Shown: piece after piece, positions 44,241-55,170 of the stretch
Layout: each line of letters opens with the position of its first letter
Numbering within the stretch: position 1 is the stretch's first letter
From: Aspidapion aeneum
Lineage: Eukaryota > Arthropoda > Insecta > Coleoptera > Brentidae
Reading direction: 5' to 3'
Length of the DNA stretch: 64,000 nucleotides
Assembly: GCA_963576565.1 (NCBI GenBank)
Contig: OY755046.1
Location: 66,191,583 to 66,255,582 of the forward strand
Position numbers and translations under genes: made by a program
Notes under the pieces: generated by a model
Seen by the model: the letters and a program-made list of their open reading frames with translations, nothing else
What the model was told of the DNA's origin: nothing
Databases searched by the model: none

Positions 44241-44810
44241 AGGATTTGCGGCGCGGTTCAGTGAGTTTTTATTAGATAGGCAACTCCGGCGGTTTGACAG
44301 GTCGTTAGCTCTGTGGCGCCCACTGCAGAGCTTAGTGACGAACTAAAAGTTAAGGCGGGATATTTGAATCGCCTTTTATAAGTTTTTTTTTTAATTTTTA
44401 ATGTCAATATTTTATAAAGATACACTGTCTTTATAAGAAATAAACAGATTGAAAATGATATATAAAGTGCAATAAATAAAACATTTCTTAAATGAGTTTT
44501 TATTATAAAAAAGCTACAAATTAACGACTAACTATTGATGAAATAATATATATAATCACAGAATATATAGGTTATTACCAATTGTGATATAATGTAAAAC
44601 CAAACACTATCTAGTATATTTAAATTTGCTTTTAACATTTCTGGTGAGTGATGAGTGAATAAATAATGAAACAGTTGTTCGTGAAGAGAATCATTCTTAA
44701 ATGTCTACTTTTTAACAGCTTGACGAAAATCTGACATGATTTAAAAGTACCTCCTCGCCTTGGTTGTAAGTTGTGTAGGGTATGTTTCAAAGTAGTATAT
44801 ACATAGCTTA

Positions 44811-45234
44811 TCAGTGGTCGCACATATCATCCAAAAGCTGAAACCAAAAAAACAATCAACTTATAACCACATTAATCATAGGTACTAGATTATAGAAAGA
44901 TAAAGATTTAAAATTAAGGAATAAATTTATTCAAAGTACATTACGCTGCTGGGTAATCCCTCGTTTACCCATCAATTAAGCACAAATTTAGTGTTAATTT
45001 TGTATGTGTCTCCCTTTTACTTAATATCAAAAGAAAGGGATAGACATAAAATTAACACTAAATTTGTGCTTAATTGATGAATATCAGGCATTGGAAACCT
45101 GTATTCAGAGTTCCGTAAAGTAAGCGATAAGAAGTTAAAAAGACACTACTAATACAAATTTTATCAAATGCCAATCTAACCTCAAATGAGAACATAAGAA
45201 AACTTACCTTAAAATGTCTCGGAAAACTATGCAT
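44811..45234 (-). CDS. Possible two-exon mini-frame inside the insertion (17 aa)
   Basis: On the - strand, 45234-45208 reads MHSFPRHFK and ends at a strong donor AAG|GTAAGTTTTC. A strong acceptor, TTTTTTTTGGTTTCAG, precedes 44837-44811, which reads LLDDMCDH and stop. The join is phase 0. An AATAAA lies about 310 bp downstream. Either this is the tail of a captured host gene or the splice sites are coincidental. No homologue was recognised. Confidence 0.2.
44970..45079. repeat. Long hairpin within the insertion
   Basis: CATCAATTAAGCACAAATTT and its extension AGTGTTAATTTT(G)TATG are repeated inverted at 45044-45079, with a loop of about 20 nt and few mismatches. Confidence 0.8.
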
Positions 45235-45593
45235 TTTATACTCATCTGAACTTTAGACACTTCACCCAGAAAAGCAACTAGAAATTCTTACTCTTTTATA
45301 TTTAAAATTGCAAAAGTTAAAATTTAACAAAATTTAATTTTAATGCGTCACAGCAGCAAAGATTACCTACATAAGCCAAAAAGATAGATTTAAAATGAAC
45401 CCGAAATAAAATGCGGTGGAAGAGGTTTTTCTACCTGAAAAAAAGGGGGACGAAAAATCCAAACCACAGATAATTCTCAATAAAAATAGAATAAGGAACA
45501 AACGCGCGACCGCAGCGCCTCTTTTGAGCTTAGTGAGAACTTTAACCTAACGACCTGTCAAATTGCATTGAGTTTCCTAGGCATGGTCGTTAA

Positions 45594-45840
45594 TTTCTTT
45601 GCACCACGTTTTTACAGGTGCCCACGAAAGCGTCTTATTTCCGAACTATGCTCGCAATCTGCATCGAATTTCAGCAGGTTTAAGGTTTTCGCGTGTAAGA
45701 AATTTAATGATTATTCTTTGCGCAACACTGCTGTGTCCCTTCTTCTCGCTTATTGCGATTGCTCCTGGCCAAATGAGCATCGCGGCACTACCAGCCGCCT
45801 ACATGCTGCTGAATATCCCTACTTCAAAATTATAACGGCC
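45594..45840 (-). pseudogene. Mariner transposase, N-terminal part
   Basis: Continuation of the split mariner. It corresponds base for base, with scattered changes, to the region at 54930-55180 of the second mariner, which encodes RENVKSAEIRCRLRAQFGNT. Frames are broken. Confidence 0.75.
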
Positions 45841-46219
45841 ACGTTCATTTTGAATGACTTTTTTTTTATATTTGATCCACCCTCGTATTGTGAAAGGGAT
45901 GATTATATTTATCCTGCTTTTTGATATGCCAAAAATATTTATTAATAAATAAATATTTATAATTTTTAAATGTAAGAAAATATTTGATATTTAAATTATT
46001 GTATAGAAATCAAAAGAACGTGTTTTTCAGAAAAAATACTGTTTTGTCTTATTTAATAAAAAAATTAAAACACAAAAAAATTTCGAGTTTTGAATTTTTT
46101 TTGCAGGATAAATAATTATTATGGAGAAACATTTATTTGTTGAATAAAAATATAAACAAAAATTTATACACGGTGTTTCACGAACATCGGAACAGAGACC
46201 TTTTTGGTTATTTAAGTAT

Positions 46220-46797
46220 TGTTCATACTCGTCTTAGTCTTTTGTTTTTGATTAGTCTTTGTCCTTTGATTAGTCTTAGCTGTCTTAAACAAAATCGGCT
46301 GTTCATACTCGTCTTTTGTTTTTGATTAGTCTTAGTCATAACCCACTGAAAAAAAAATTCAATTTCAATAAAAAGGCCCTCTTCAAAAGTCATTTTCTAC
46401 ACAAAACAATCTTATTTAACCTAATCTGTGCACGAAACACAGACACGAAAGAACAAAAGCGAAAAAGAAACAAAAAAACAAATAAAATTTTGAGGTTATG
46501 TTGAGATTTTCTGTTAAAAACATGATTAATGCCGGTAAATTCAAAATTTCGGCCGCGCGCTTGCGCTCTTCGGACGCCCTGTAAAAAAAACAACAAATAT
46601 CAGCTGATGTCTGTCACTCGTCTTAGTCATTGTCCTAAGGATTGAAAGTTGGCAACTCTTAAGACAAAGACTAATCAAAAACAAAAGCAAAAGCATTGTA
46701 TGAACACTCCCATAAGTAACAGTGGTTTTAACTTTCTTATGACAAGACATATGACTAAACCAAGACAAAAGACTAGACAAAAGACGAGTATGAACGA
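46220..46797. mobile_element. Nested element with GTTCATACTCGTCTT ends
   Basis: GTTCATACTCGTCTT at the left and AAGACGAGTATGAAC at the right are perfect inverted repeats. The motif is repeated inside at about 46300 and is followed by GATTAGTCTTAGTC-type repeats on both sides. The other arm of the host foldback lacks this segment. The short open frames here are not supported as genes. Confidence 0.75.
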
Positions 46798-47247
46798 TCC
46801 ATTAGAGTGCGAAATTGGAGAAACGCTCAGACACGTCGATTTTGTGTGCGAGGGGGACATATTATGGCTATCTTCAAATTTTTGTAGCACGAACCACCTT
46901 CGAGGGGTATACTTTACCCCTACATTTTGAATAGGGAAAGTGGGTTTAGTGATACCTTGTTTTGAAGGCCTTTTGAATGTCCTTACAACCGTGTAAAATT
47001 TTCAAAAATCTATTCATTAGTTTTTGAGATAATTGCCTTCAAACTTTTTCAAACAAATTTAACATGGACTGATAAAATAAAAATTTTATTAGAATTTTAT
47101 TATTTTTCGGATTTAATTTTGATTTTATCATTCCATGTTAAATTTGAAAATTTGAAAGCAAATATCTTAAAAACTAGTCGATGGATTTTCGAAATTTTTG
47201 CATGGTTGGATAAGATATTTAAAAGAGCTTCAAAACAAGGTATCACT

Positions 47248-47275
47248 CATTAACGTATTAGTTAATACGTTAATG
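47248..47275. mobile_element. 28-bp micro-element with 8-bp target duplication
   Basis: The sequence is one palindrome, CATTAACGTATTAG and its near-complement, flanked by perfect GTATCACT copies (47240-47247 and 47276-47283). The other foldback arm (about 46950-46970) has a single copy of that 8-mer, the empty site. The first 13 bases equal the terminal repeat of the 1449-bp element at 52935-54383, with the same duplication length. Confidence 0.85.
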
Positions 47276-47599
47276 GTATCACTAGACCCACTTTCCCTAT
47301 GCAAAATATAGGGGTAAAGTATACCCCTCGAAGGGGGTTCGTCCTACAAAAATTTCAAGATAGCTAAAAAGTGTCCTCTGGCAAAAAAAATCGACGTGTC
47401 CGAGCGTTTCTCCAAATTCGCACTTTAAATATCCAAAAAGGTCTCTATTTGAACGGTCGTGAAACACGTGTATATTTTTGTTTGCAGGATAAATAATTAT
47501 TCTGGAAGGGGTGTATAGATATTGCTTTGTGTTATGACAAAAACATTTATTTGTAGAATAAAAATATAAACAAAAATTTATATATACACGCAAAAATTC

Positions 47600-47910
47600 A
47601 CTAAAACAAAAGAACTAATAAAATCACACATATGGGTACTATAAGTAATATATGCTATTTTATATTATTATAAGTTAAAAAATATTTGATTTTTATTTAC
47701 TTTACTCGGGATTGCATCATAGAAAAAATAATGTACATTCGATCTGTACAAGCGATGAGATTTTTTTATATTTTACAAAAGAAATTAAATAACTAAATAT
47801 TAAAATTGCGGGAAGACTAATATTTACACTTTTTTTTTGTATAATTGCAAGAACGTTTTATGATATTTATCTATTAAAGCAATAAACAAAGACCCACAGT
47901 CACTTTTTAA
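47600..47910. other. AT-rich DNA, nothing recognised
   Basis: No gene, repeat end or RNA was recognised between the two foldback elements. Confidence 0.4.
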
Positions 47911-47912
47911 TA

Positions 47913-48655
47913 TTTTTTCTATAAGCGTGCGGAAAAGTCCACTTTTCCGCACGCATTTTAGTGTGGAAAGTGCCACTTTTTCGCACTAGTGCGGAAAAAT
48001 ATTTTTTCGGCACTAGTGCGGAAAAGTAAATTTGTTACGATTTTGAGGTGTTCTATAACATTTAGACCGTTCAAAATACATTTGTATCTTTCCTAGCACA
48101 CGAAATATCCTAAAAATATTCAAACTGACTAAAATTTTGTTATATTTTCAAATTTTCGATAAAATAAAATTTTCAGTAAAATAGGTTCAAATTATAAGTT
48201 TTAAACCTCCCCGGTATAAATATCGTCATTGTCAATGTCAAACAACAATGAACACTAGTGGTTTTAGATTTGGCATCTTAAATCACCATAGCAACAAAGT
48301 ACAAACAAACTGTCAAAACCAAGCCAATTTTGCAGATACAAGCGTCTTTTGAATTTTTCAAACAAAAAAATCAGATTTTCAATGGATTCTTCGGACGAAG
48401 ATCTACCCCAGTCAGTTCTAGAAGCCGCTAGAATGTGAATAATAATAATTGATTTGATTAAAACGTTTTGAATATAAATAATTTTCTGATTAATTTTTAG
48501 TTTTTTCCTCACGCTTATAGAAAAAATAGTGTACCTAACTCGTGCGTAAAGTGTCTTTTCCGCACTTGATTGCTGGCCAAACTCCGCTATCGCGTCGTTT
48601 GGCCATCTGCAATCGCGTGCGGAAAAGAGGCACTTTCCGCACTAGTTAGGTAAAC
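47913..48655. mobile_element. Element with GTGCGGAAAAGT repeats
   Basis: TTTTTTCTATAAGCGTG (47915) is inverted as CACGCTTATAGAAAAAATA at 48511-48529. Close to each end are several GTGCGGAAAAGT / ACTTTTCCGCAC motifs (47930-48010 and 48545-48645), plus GCACTAGTGCGG palindromes. On the + strand, 48381-48437 reads MDSSDEDLPQSVLEAARM and stop, or splices at AAT|GTGAAT. This resembles the N terminus of tyrosine-recombinase (Crypton-like) proteins, but that is a weak resemblance. Confidence 0.5.
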
Positions 48656-49345
48656 TACTATATCCGTATCGTTTTTTGTTATTACCAGTGGCGAATCGTG
48701 TTTAAGGGCACAGGGGCACGTCTTCAGTTATTCACCAAGATAAACCGAAAAATTAAGAAAATTAGAACGTTACTCAGTGCATTATTTTTTTTAAACGACC
48801 GGAAAAACAGGACTTTTCTTTAAAAAATTGTCTTTTTACAAGCAGGTCCTTTTGGAAAACTTTCCGGTCTTAACAGGGACTGGCAAAGAACCAAGAGATC
48901 GGAAAATATTTTTACCGGTCCCCTTCTTAGTCAAGTTGGTCATTTAGACAATGATGAGAGTTTAAATTGGTATTTTTAAAAACTAGAAAAATAGCCAATT
49001 ATAACGTAAAATATTGGTTTTCTTATAGTTATAGATTGCTAGCTTTTGAGTAAGTACCTTAAGATTTGAAGGGTTTTCCCGTATATTTTTACACCATATG
49101 TAAAACGTTTAAGAATATTTGTGTCAGAATTTCAAAAAGAAATTCTATATGTCAAAATTTGACAGGTCAATCGGTTTTTTAAATGTATAATATTTTAGAA
49201 TTTCATAGATCTTTTCTTTCTGATTTTAAAAATATATTATGTTGGGATTATTTCGTTAATTAGTTTTGGAGATATATTGCGTTCAAATGTTTTAAAAACT
49301 TAAATTGGTACTCTTTAAAACATCAAGGCAGCCATGAAAAACACC

Positions 49346-49720
49346 AAATCATAACAAAAACATTTCATGTAAAAAAAAACCAAGTACGCGAAAAAGGCAT
49401 TCCGTAAAAAGAATTGAGATAAAAGTAAAGCCAAGTTTTCCAATACAAATTTCAAAATGAAAGGTTCTTACTAGTTTGGAAATGTTTTTTTAAACTTTGC
49501 TATTACAGCCAAACTTCTTTATGTTCAATTTAGCACTGTGCCTAAGAGTCATTTACAGCCGTAATAGCCAAGTTTAGAAAAATATTTCCAAACTAGTAAG
49601 AACCTTTCATTTTGAAATTTGTATTGGAAAACTTGGCTTTACTTTTATCTCAATTCTTTTTACGGAATGCCATTTTCGCGTACTTGGCTTTTTTTACATA
49701 AAATGTTTTTGTTATGATTT
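49346..49720. repeat. 375-bp near-perfect inverted repeat
   Basis: AAATCATAACAAAAACAT at the left is inverted at the right. The arms of ~165 bp stay nearly identical through AAGCCAAGTTTTCCAATACA and GAAAGGTTCTTACTAGTTTG and meet around 49533. No gene. Confidence 0.85.
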
Positions 49721-49789
49721 CACTTCTTTTTTAAAGGAATTGGATAATACTTAATTTTTAAAGTAGTAAAATATGCGGAATATTGTTCA

Positions 49790-51040
49790 AAACTTTTGCA
49801 ATGCCTTACTTAAATTTTTGAGATTTTTTAATTTTTTTCCATGGTTTTATCGTAGTTCCTATCAGCCTTCCAAAGCTCAGCTAGCGTTTCTGAAAGTGCA
49901 CAATGTTACTTTTACATAACTTTACATGTATAGGGGAGGGAAATAAATTAAAATTGTCGTGTTTTTAAATTTTGTCCTATAGTTTTATCATAGTTCCTAT
50001 CAGTCTTCCAATGCTCAGCTCTCTAGCGTTTCTGGAAGTGAGTAATGTTACTTTTAAATAACTTTACATTTATAGGGGAGGAGAGTAAATGAAAATATTG
50101 GACTTTTTAAATTTTTTCCCATGGTTTTATCATAATTTCTATCAGCATTCCAATGCTCAGCTCTCTAGCATTTCTGGAAGTGGGCAATGTTAGTTTTATA
50201 TAAATTTACATTTATAGGAGAGGGAAGTAAATTAAAATGTTGGTGTTTTTAAATTTTTTCATATAGTTTTATCATATTGTCTTTCAGTCTTAAAAAGTTC
50301 AGCTCTCTAGCGTTTCTGGAAGTGGGCAGTGTTACTTTTACATAACTTTACATTAATAGGGGAAGGAAGTAAATTAGAATTTTGGGGTGTTTTAATTTTT
50401 TTCTATAACTTTATCATAGTTACTATCGGTCTTCCAAAGCTCAGCTCTCTAGTATGTCTGGAAGTAGGCAATGTTACTTTTACTTAACTTTACATTTATA
50501 GGGGAGGGAAGTAAATTAGAATTTTGGGGTTTTTGATTTTTTCCTGTAGTTTTATCATAGTTCCTATCAGTCTGCCAAAGCTCAACTCTCTAGCATTTCT
50601 GGAAGTGGGCAATGCTACTTTTACATAACTTTAAATGTATAGGGGAGGGGAGTAAATTAAAATTTTGGGGTTTTTGATTTTTTCCTATAGTTTTATCATA
50701 GTTCCTATCAGTCTGCCAAAGCTCAACTCTCTAGCATTTCTGGAAGTGGGCGATGCTAATTTTACATAACTTTAAATGTATAGGGGAGGGGAATAAATTA
50801 AAATTTTGGGGTTTTTGATTTTTTCCTATAGTTTTATCATAGTTCCTATCAGTCTGCCAAAGCTCAACTTTCTACCATTTCTGGAAGTGGGCGATGCTAA
50901 TTTTACATAACTTTAAATGTATAGGGGAGGGGAATAAATTAAAATTTTGGGGTTTTTTGATTTTTTCCAGGGGTTTGGTCATAATTTCTATCAGTCTGCC
51001 AAATTTCAGCTTTGTAGCATGTCTGGAAGTACAGTAGAAT
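49790..51040. repeat. ~140-bp tandem array, nine copies
   Basis: A unit with TTTTATCATAGTTCCTATCA, then CAAAGCTCAGCTCTCTAGC, TTTCTGGAAGTGGGCAATG and TATAGGGGAGGG, starts at about 49846, 49980, 50120, 50268, 50405, 50548, 50688, 50828 and 50970. Copies 6-8 are the most alike, which points to recent expansion in the middle. Confidence 0.85.
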
Positions 51041-51239
51041 ATTGATGATCTATACATCAGTGAGTAAGTGAGTGAGTGGCAATTTCGACGTTTTTTGAAA
51101 TTTCGTAACTACTTTACTACTTTATGGAATTCCATGAAACTTGGAGGGGTTGTTAACTCCATGGAGATCTACGACTGTGCACAGTTTGAGATTCGTAGCT
51201 CATTCCGAAGTAGAGTTTTAGGTAGGTCAAATATCGGCT

Positions 51240-51480
51240 GAAATGTTTCCAGAAAAGATGGTTACGGCGCGTGAACTTGGCGAGGCACTGCCGTGCCCTC
51301 AGATTTAGTTTTAAGAGCGGTGTAAAAATTTTTTTTTCCGATGAAAAAAATCTGGATATGATTAAATTGTTTTACTCAAATAATGAAAACGCATCTATAA
51401 GACAGACCAACTCGCCGAAGCATATTAAATACAGTAAACATATTATGGCCAGCAAAAAGCCTCGCTATGTCTTCCCTTGA
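51240..51480 (+). pseudogene. Tc1/mariner-like transposase fragment
   Basis: The frame at 51271 reads LARHCRALRFSFKSGVKIFF, then SDEKNLDMIKLFYSNNENAS and SPKHIKYSKHIMASKK. The order FSDEK ... F..NN(Q)N ... K......S.M resembles the catalytic region around the first aspartate of maT-type Tc1/mariner transposases. It is short and isolated. Confidence 0.4.
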
Positions 51481-51531
51481 TTATAACAGGCTCGAAAAAA
51501 TTCTACAAGAGAAAATAGAACAGACAATCGT

Positions 51532-52534
51532 CCCACATAGCACAAAAATCACATCAACGTTAAATTAACGTGAATAAAAATAACAAAGTTTTTTTTTACT
51601 TGAGAACAACCTCATACCATGCAATATTTATTTTGTTGAATCTACATGCTTAAAGATAACTTAAAAACAAGGAGAAATCAAGCTATAAAAATGTACTTTT
51701 TGCTGAAGTTTCTGGTGCTGTGTATATAACGTGTTTTTTACCCTCGTTATTTTCATGTATGAAATTCACACTTGAAAAGTCCTCCACAACATGTTCTAAA
51801 ACGCCACTAGATTAAGACTTCTCAAACCTACTAACTTTCTGCGTCTTTTTTGGTCACGTTTTTTTAATAACATTTTTTTAACTTAAAATCGACGTGAAAG
51901 GAAGTTATAAAAATTCACTGGTTTAAGACTACAACACTTCAAGACAATTTTAAAGATGTCGCTCAAGGCAAGACAAAATATCTATATATCTATCTATATA
52001 CATTATTTTTTTTTTTTTAAAGCTAAACAAGATTTTTTAACAGTAAACACATTCACAGAATAGTAATGTGTCTTTATTAGGTTAATAACAGATGCGTCGT
52101 GATCGTGAAGGATCAGGGATCAGTTCCTTAACAGATTTTTTGGAGCTTAGAGGCCAAAGCACTGTCTGATAGATTTCGTCAAAGTGAAAAATGCCGTCAG
52201 GGGGCACTGCTGCTAGTAAAATCTCAAAAATATTCGGTAGAAAAGCCATGCAAATCACGTTTTAAAATTCGTGTAGAAAAGGCGTGAATCTAATGTGATT
52301 TTAACGTTGAAAAAATCACGTGAAACTAACGTAAAAACATTGCTGTTTTAATTTAATAATGGCGTTATTACAACGCAGTTTTTAGCAACGGTATTTTTTA
52401 TAACGTTAATGAATGACCTATTAAGCTTGTTTTCATATATGAAATAAACGTCTTTTTCTAGCAGCTTTTAAAATCAACGTTTTTTTTTTCTCACGCCTTT
52501 TTTACGTGTTAAACACGTGATTGTGCTATGTGGG
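51532..52534. mobile_element. 1.0-kb element, CCCACATAGCAC ends
   Basis: CCCACATAGCACAAAAATCAC at the left is inverted as GTGATTGTGCTATGTGGG at the right. Inside are many AACGTTAAATTAACGTG-like palindromic motifs on both sides, and a (TATC)n/T-run at 51980-52020. No open frame of note and no sure target duplication. Confidence 0.65.
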
Positions 52535-52934
52535 GTCGATCTTAATGGAAATTCTGCGCACTCTATCTGTCAAGCTATTTACAGAAAATTTATAAGAAAT
52601 ATTTAAAACTGCATTAATAATCAAGGAGGCTATGTGGAAAATTATCTACGAATTTTTTTCAAAACAAAAGTATTATTTTTTGATTTTACTGGCTTGCGGT
52701 GCCACACATTACTGCGCAGAATCAACGCGGATGGTAAATATTAATAAACTATATACCTTAAAAAACACCAGCATCACTTTTTGTGTTAATGCGCTTCCCT
52801 ATTTCATGGCACCCTTGATGTTTTAAAGAGTATGAATTTAAGTTTTTTAAACTTTTAAACGCATATATCTCCACAACTATTAAACGAAATAATACGAGGA
52901 TGGATCAAATATAAACAAGCCTTTGTTTATAAAC

Positions 52935-54383
52935 CATTAACGTATTAACCGGAGGAGACCAGGAACCGCGGCAAAAATTCATTCATCAAAACAATTCGAT
53001 TTGACCCCTAGATGCTTCAATAAGTTGGAAAAGAATAGAAATATTTTTTGGAAAGACGATGGCAACGCTGTGCGACACACAGCAGACGTATGTTTATTCT
53101 TTATGGTCGATCGATTTACCAGTGACGCCGTTGCAAAATATTTATTTATTAAAAGTAAATACCTAACTTATTAAAACAAGCAATTTAATTTAGTTTACAG
53201 CTGAATAGATACCCATTGACAATTAGATGTTTGATTAGGATGCTTTTAGCTTGGTGTATTTTATTTTAGGTTAGACAACGTTAATAATTCAGAGTAGGTA
53301 AAAAGGACTAACCCAACCTAAAAAATTGCCTAAATCCAAATCTAAAAAAACTGTTTACACAAAAAAAAACGGTTAAATAAAAAAGGTATACATAAAAAAA
53401 TTACTTTCCATATTAATAAGATACCTTTTTTACCTTATCTGTTGAAAATCAAGGCTCGTAGTTCAGTTAAAAGTATCAAAACACCAAAACTTGGGACACC
53501 CTGTACATTTTTAACTAAACTTATGTTTAAACACTTTTAACAAATAAATAATTATTTATATAATACCCAAAAATTTTTTTTCTGATTTTATATTGATTTC
53601 TACGGCACTGGTCTTTGTTTTGTTTTGAAGGTCAAACAAGTTATTTAACTTACTTGTAAAACGAAACTTCTGGATTAAGATGGTCGAGATTTTAGCACAA
53701 AATACACTCCCACACCATTTTAAAGTCTTTTAAGATTAATTTTGAGTCCAGATCGAAAATATATTTTAAGAAAAAACACGAAAACAATTCCGAACGGTAA
53801 AGAGACATGTCAAAAACGCCGCATTGACCCTTTACAAAATACTTATGGGTCCAAAGGAACTACCTTCTAATCAAGAATAGTTTTGTCTGTTTTTCTCGCA
53901 TCAGTTTAACAAAGAGGAACAAAATAAGATACTTTACGCGGGCCTAGACGATTGCGGCATCTTTCAAATTCCTTTGTTTTAGTGAGGGACTGTAATCGAG
54001 AAAAGTTTTGTTTTTTTCTCTCGCACTGGTTTAATAAAGGAAAACGAAGGAGTAGCAAAATAAATGCTGGAAGCACAAGTTAAAGTGATCACCGCTTGTT
54101 ATATATCGATATTTGGTCGTGTATAATTAATCTGGTAAGGGTTTGTAAGAAGAACAATTTCGTCTTTTTCTGGTGCATTGGTTTAAAAAATAAATAAAAG
54201 TAAAGGAAAGATCGGATAATTTTGGTGATTCTTAAAGAGAAAGAAAATAGAGTTTTCTATCGACCAAACAAAAATAGTCGATGAGTTCTTTTCTGCAGAA
54301 GTACGTTTTTTAAAACAAACTGTTTATCTAGACGGCCGATTTTTTTGTTTATTTCCTAGTCTCCTCCGGTTAATACGTTAATG
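52935..54383. mobile_element. 1449-bp element, CATTAACGTATTAACC ends, 8-bp duplication
   Basis: Terminal inverted repeats of about 31 bp with one mismatch begin CATTAACGTATTAACCGGAG. The 8-bp direct repeat TTATAAAC flanks it (52927-52934 and 54384-54391). It is inserted in mariner 2. There is no transposase-sized frame. Duplication length fits hAT or P superfamilies; the CA...TG ends do not decide. A CACCCTG end lies inside at about 53497. Confidence 0.85.
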
Positions 54384-54499
54384 TTATAAACTAGTTATTT
54401 AGAAACATGACACAAAACAGAAATTTTTTCTACTTTTCTACACATCCCCCTTCTCGGTTAATACACTTTTCCCAACGGTTTGACATTTTCTTAATACCG

Positions 54500-55170
54500 T
54501 TTTCAAAAAAGGAAGCTGGGCGGGTATCTCACCAGTTGCGCACGAATGCCTCCACCTCTTCATTGGTCTGAAATTGCTCGCCTCCCAGTGAATCTTTGAG
54601 TGGGCCAAACATATGAAAATCGCAAGGTGACAAATCTGGATTGTATGGACGGTATTCCAGCACAGTCAGCTGCCGTATCAGGTCTAGCGTTGTCATGCAG
54701 GAGCAACACGTCTTTGATGGGGTGTGCTCTCCTCTTTTGGCGATAATCAAGCTTTACCTGGTCGAGTAAGTTGCAGTAGTAAGCCGCGTTTATTGTTATT
54801 GGCTCGTGCAAAAAATCGACCAACAAAACTCTTCTCCAGTCCCGGAAAAGGGTCGCTAAAACTTTGCCTGCAGAAATGATGGTACCCGGACGACGTGGGT
54901 GACTCACGTTGTCGACACGCTCACGGCCGTCGTTAATTTCTTTGCACCACGTTTTTACAGGTACCCACGAAAGCGTCGTATTTCCGAACTGTGCTCGCAA
55001 TCTGCATCGAATTTCAGCAGATTTCACGTTTTCGCGTGTAAGAAATTTAATGATTATTCTTTGCGCAACACTGCCGTGTCCCTTCTTCTCGCTTATTGCG
55101 ATTGCTCCTGGCCAAATGAGCATCGCGGCACTACCAGCCGCCTACATGCTGCTGAATATCCCTACTCCAA
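54500..55170 (-). pseudogene. Mariner 2 transposase
   Basis: Read from 55123 leftwards: IAISEKKGHGSVAQRIIIKF, RENVKSAEIRCRLRAQFGNT, WCKEINDGRERVDNVSHPRR (helix-turn-helix and linker), RDWRRVLLVDFLHEPITINA (first Asp), VLLLHDNARPDTAA (second Asp). A frameshift follows, then YNPDLSPCDFHMFGPLKDSL (third Asp) and EEVEAFVRNW. This is D,D34D mariner architecture. The frameshift after HDN and loss of the proper N-terminal start make it non-functional. Confidence 0.9.

Larger units (their letters stand above)
44232..45585. mobile_element. 1354-bp insertion in the mariner, GTCGTTAAT duplication
   Basis: GTCGTTAAT occurs at 44223-44231 and 45586-45594; the intact mariner at 54930 has it once. The insert begins CAT and ends ATG. 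A subterminal inverted repeat TTTGACAGGTCGTTAG is shared by both sides (about 44294 and 45550). Near the middle is a 46-bp-stem hairpin (44970-45079). The 8-9-bp duplication suggests a hAT- or P-type element. No transposase is visible. Confidence 0.7.
43710..45885 (-). mobile_element. Mariner remnant 1, interrupted
   Basis: The right end CCACCCTCG lies at 45877-45885 next to TA. The transposase region is split in two, 43780-44231 and 45586-45840, by a 1354-bp insertion with a 9-bp direct repeat. The left terminal repeat was not found, so that end is probably lost; it abuts the 3' end of the THADA-like gene. Confidence 0.75.
46173..47467. mobile_element. Foldback element, GTGTTTCACGA ends
   Basis: Left GTGTTTCACGAACATCGGAA and right CGTGAAACAC are inverted. 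Arm blocks AGAGACCTTTTTGG, GAGAAACGCTC, GGGGTATACTTTACCCCT and CAAAACAAGGTATCAC all occur inverted on the other side. The left arm carries a ~577-bp insertion and the right arm a 28-bp one. Direct repeats (GCAGGATAAATAATTATT; AATAAAAATATAAACAAAAA) flank the element at 46103/47484 and 46143/47562. Confidence 0.8.

Noticed and set aside
52632..52826. 64-codon frame with a hydrophobic stretch
   Set aside because: Part of it lies in the inverted arm of the composite foldback; no homology recognised and no splice or promoter context.
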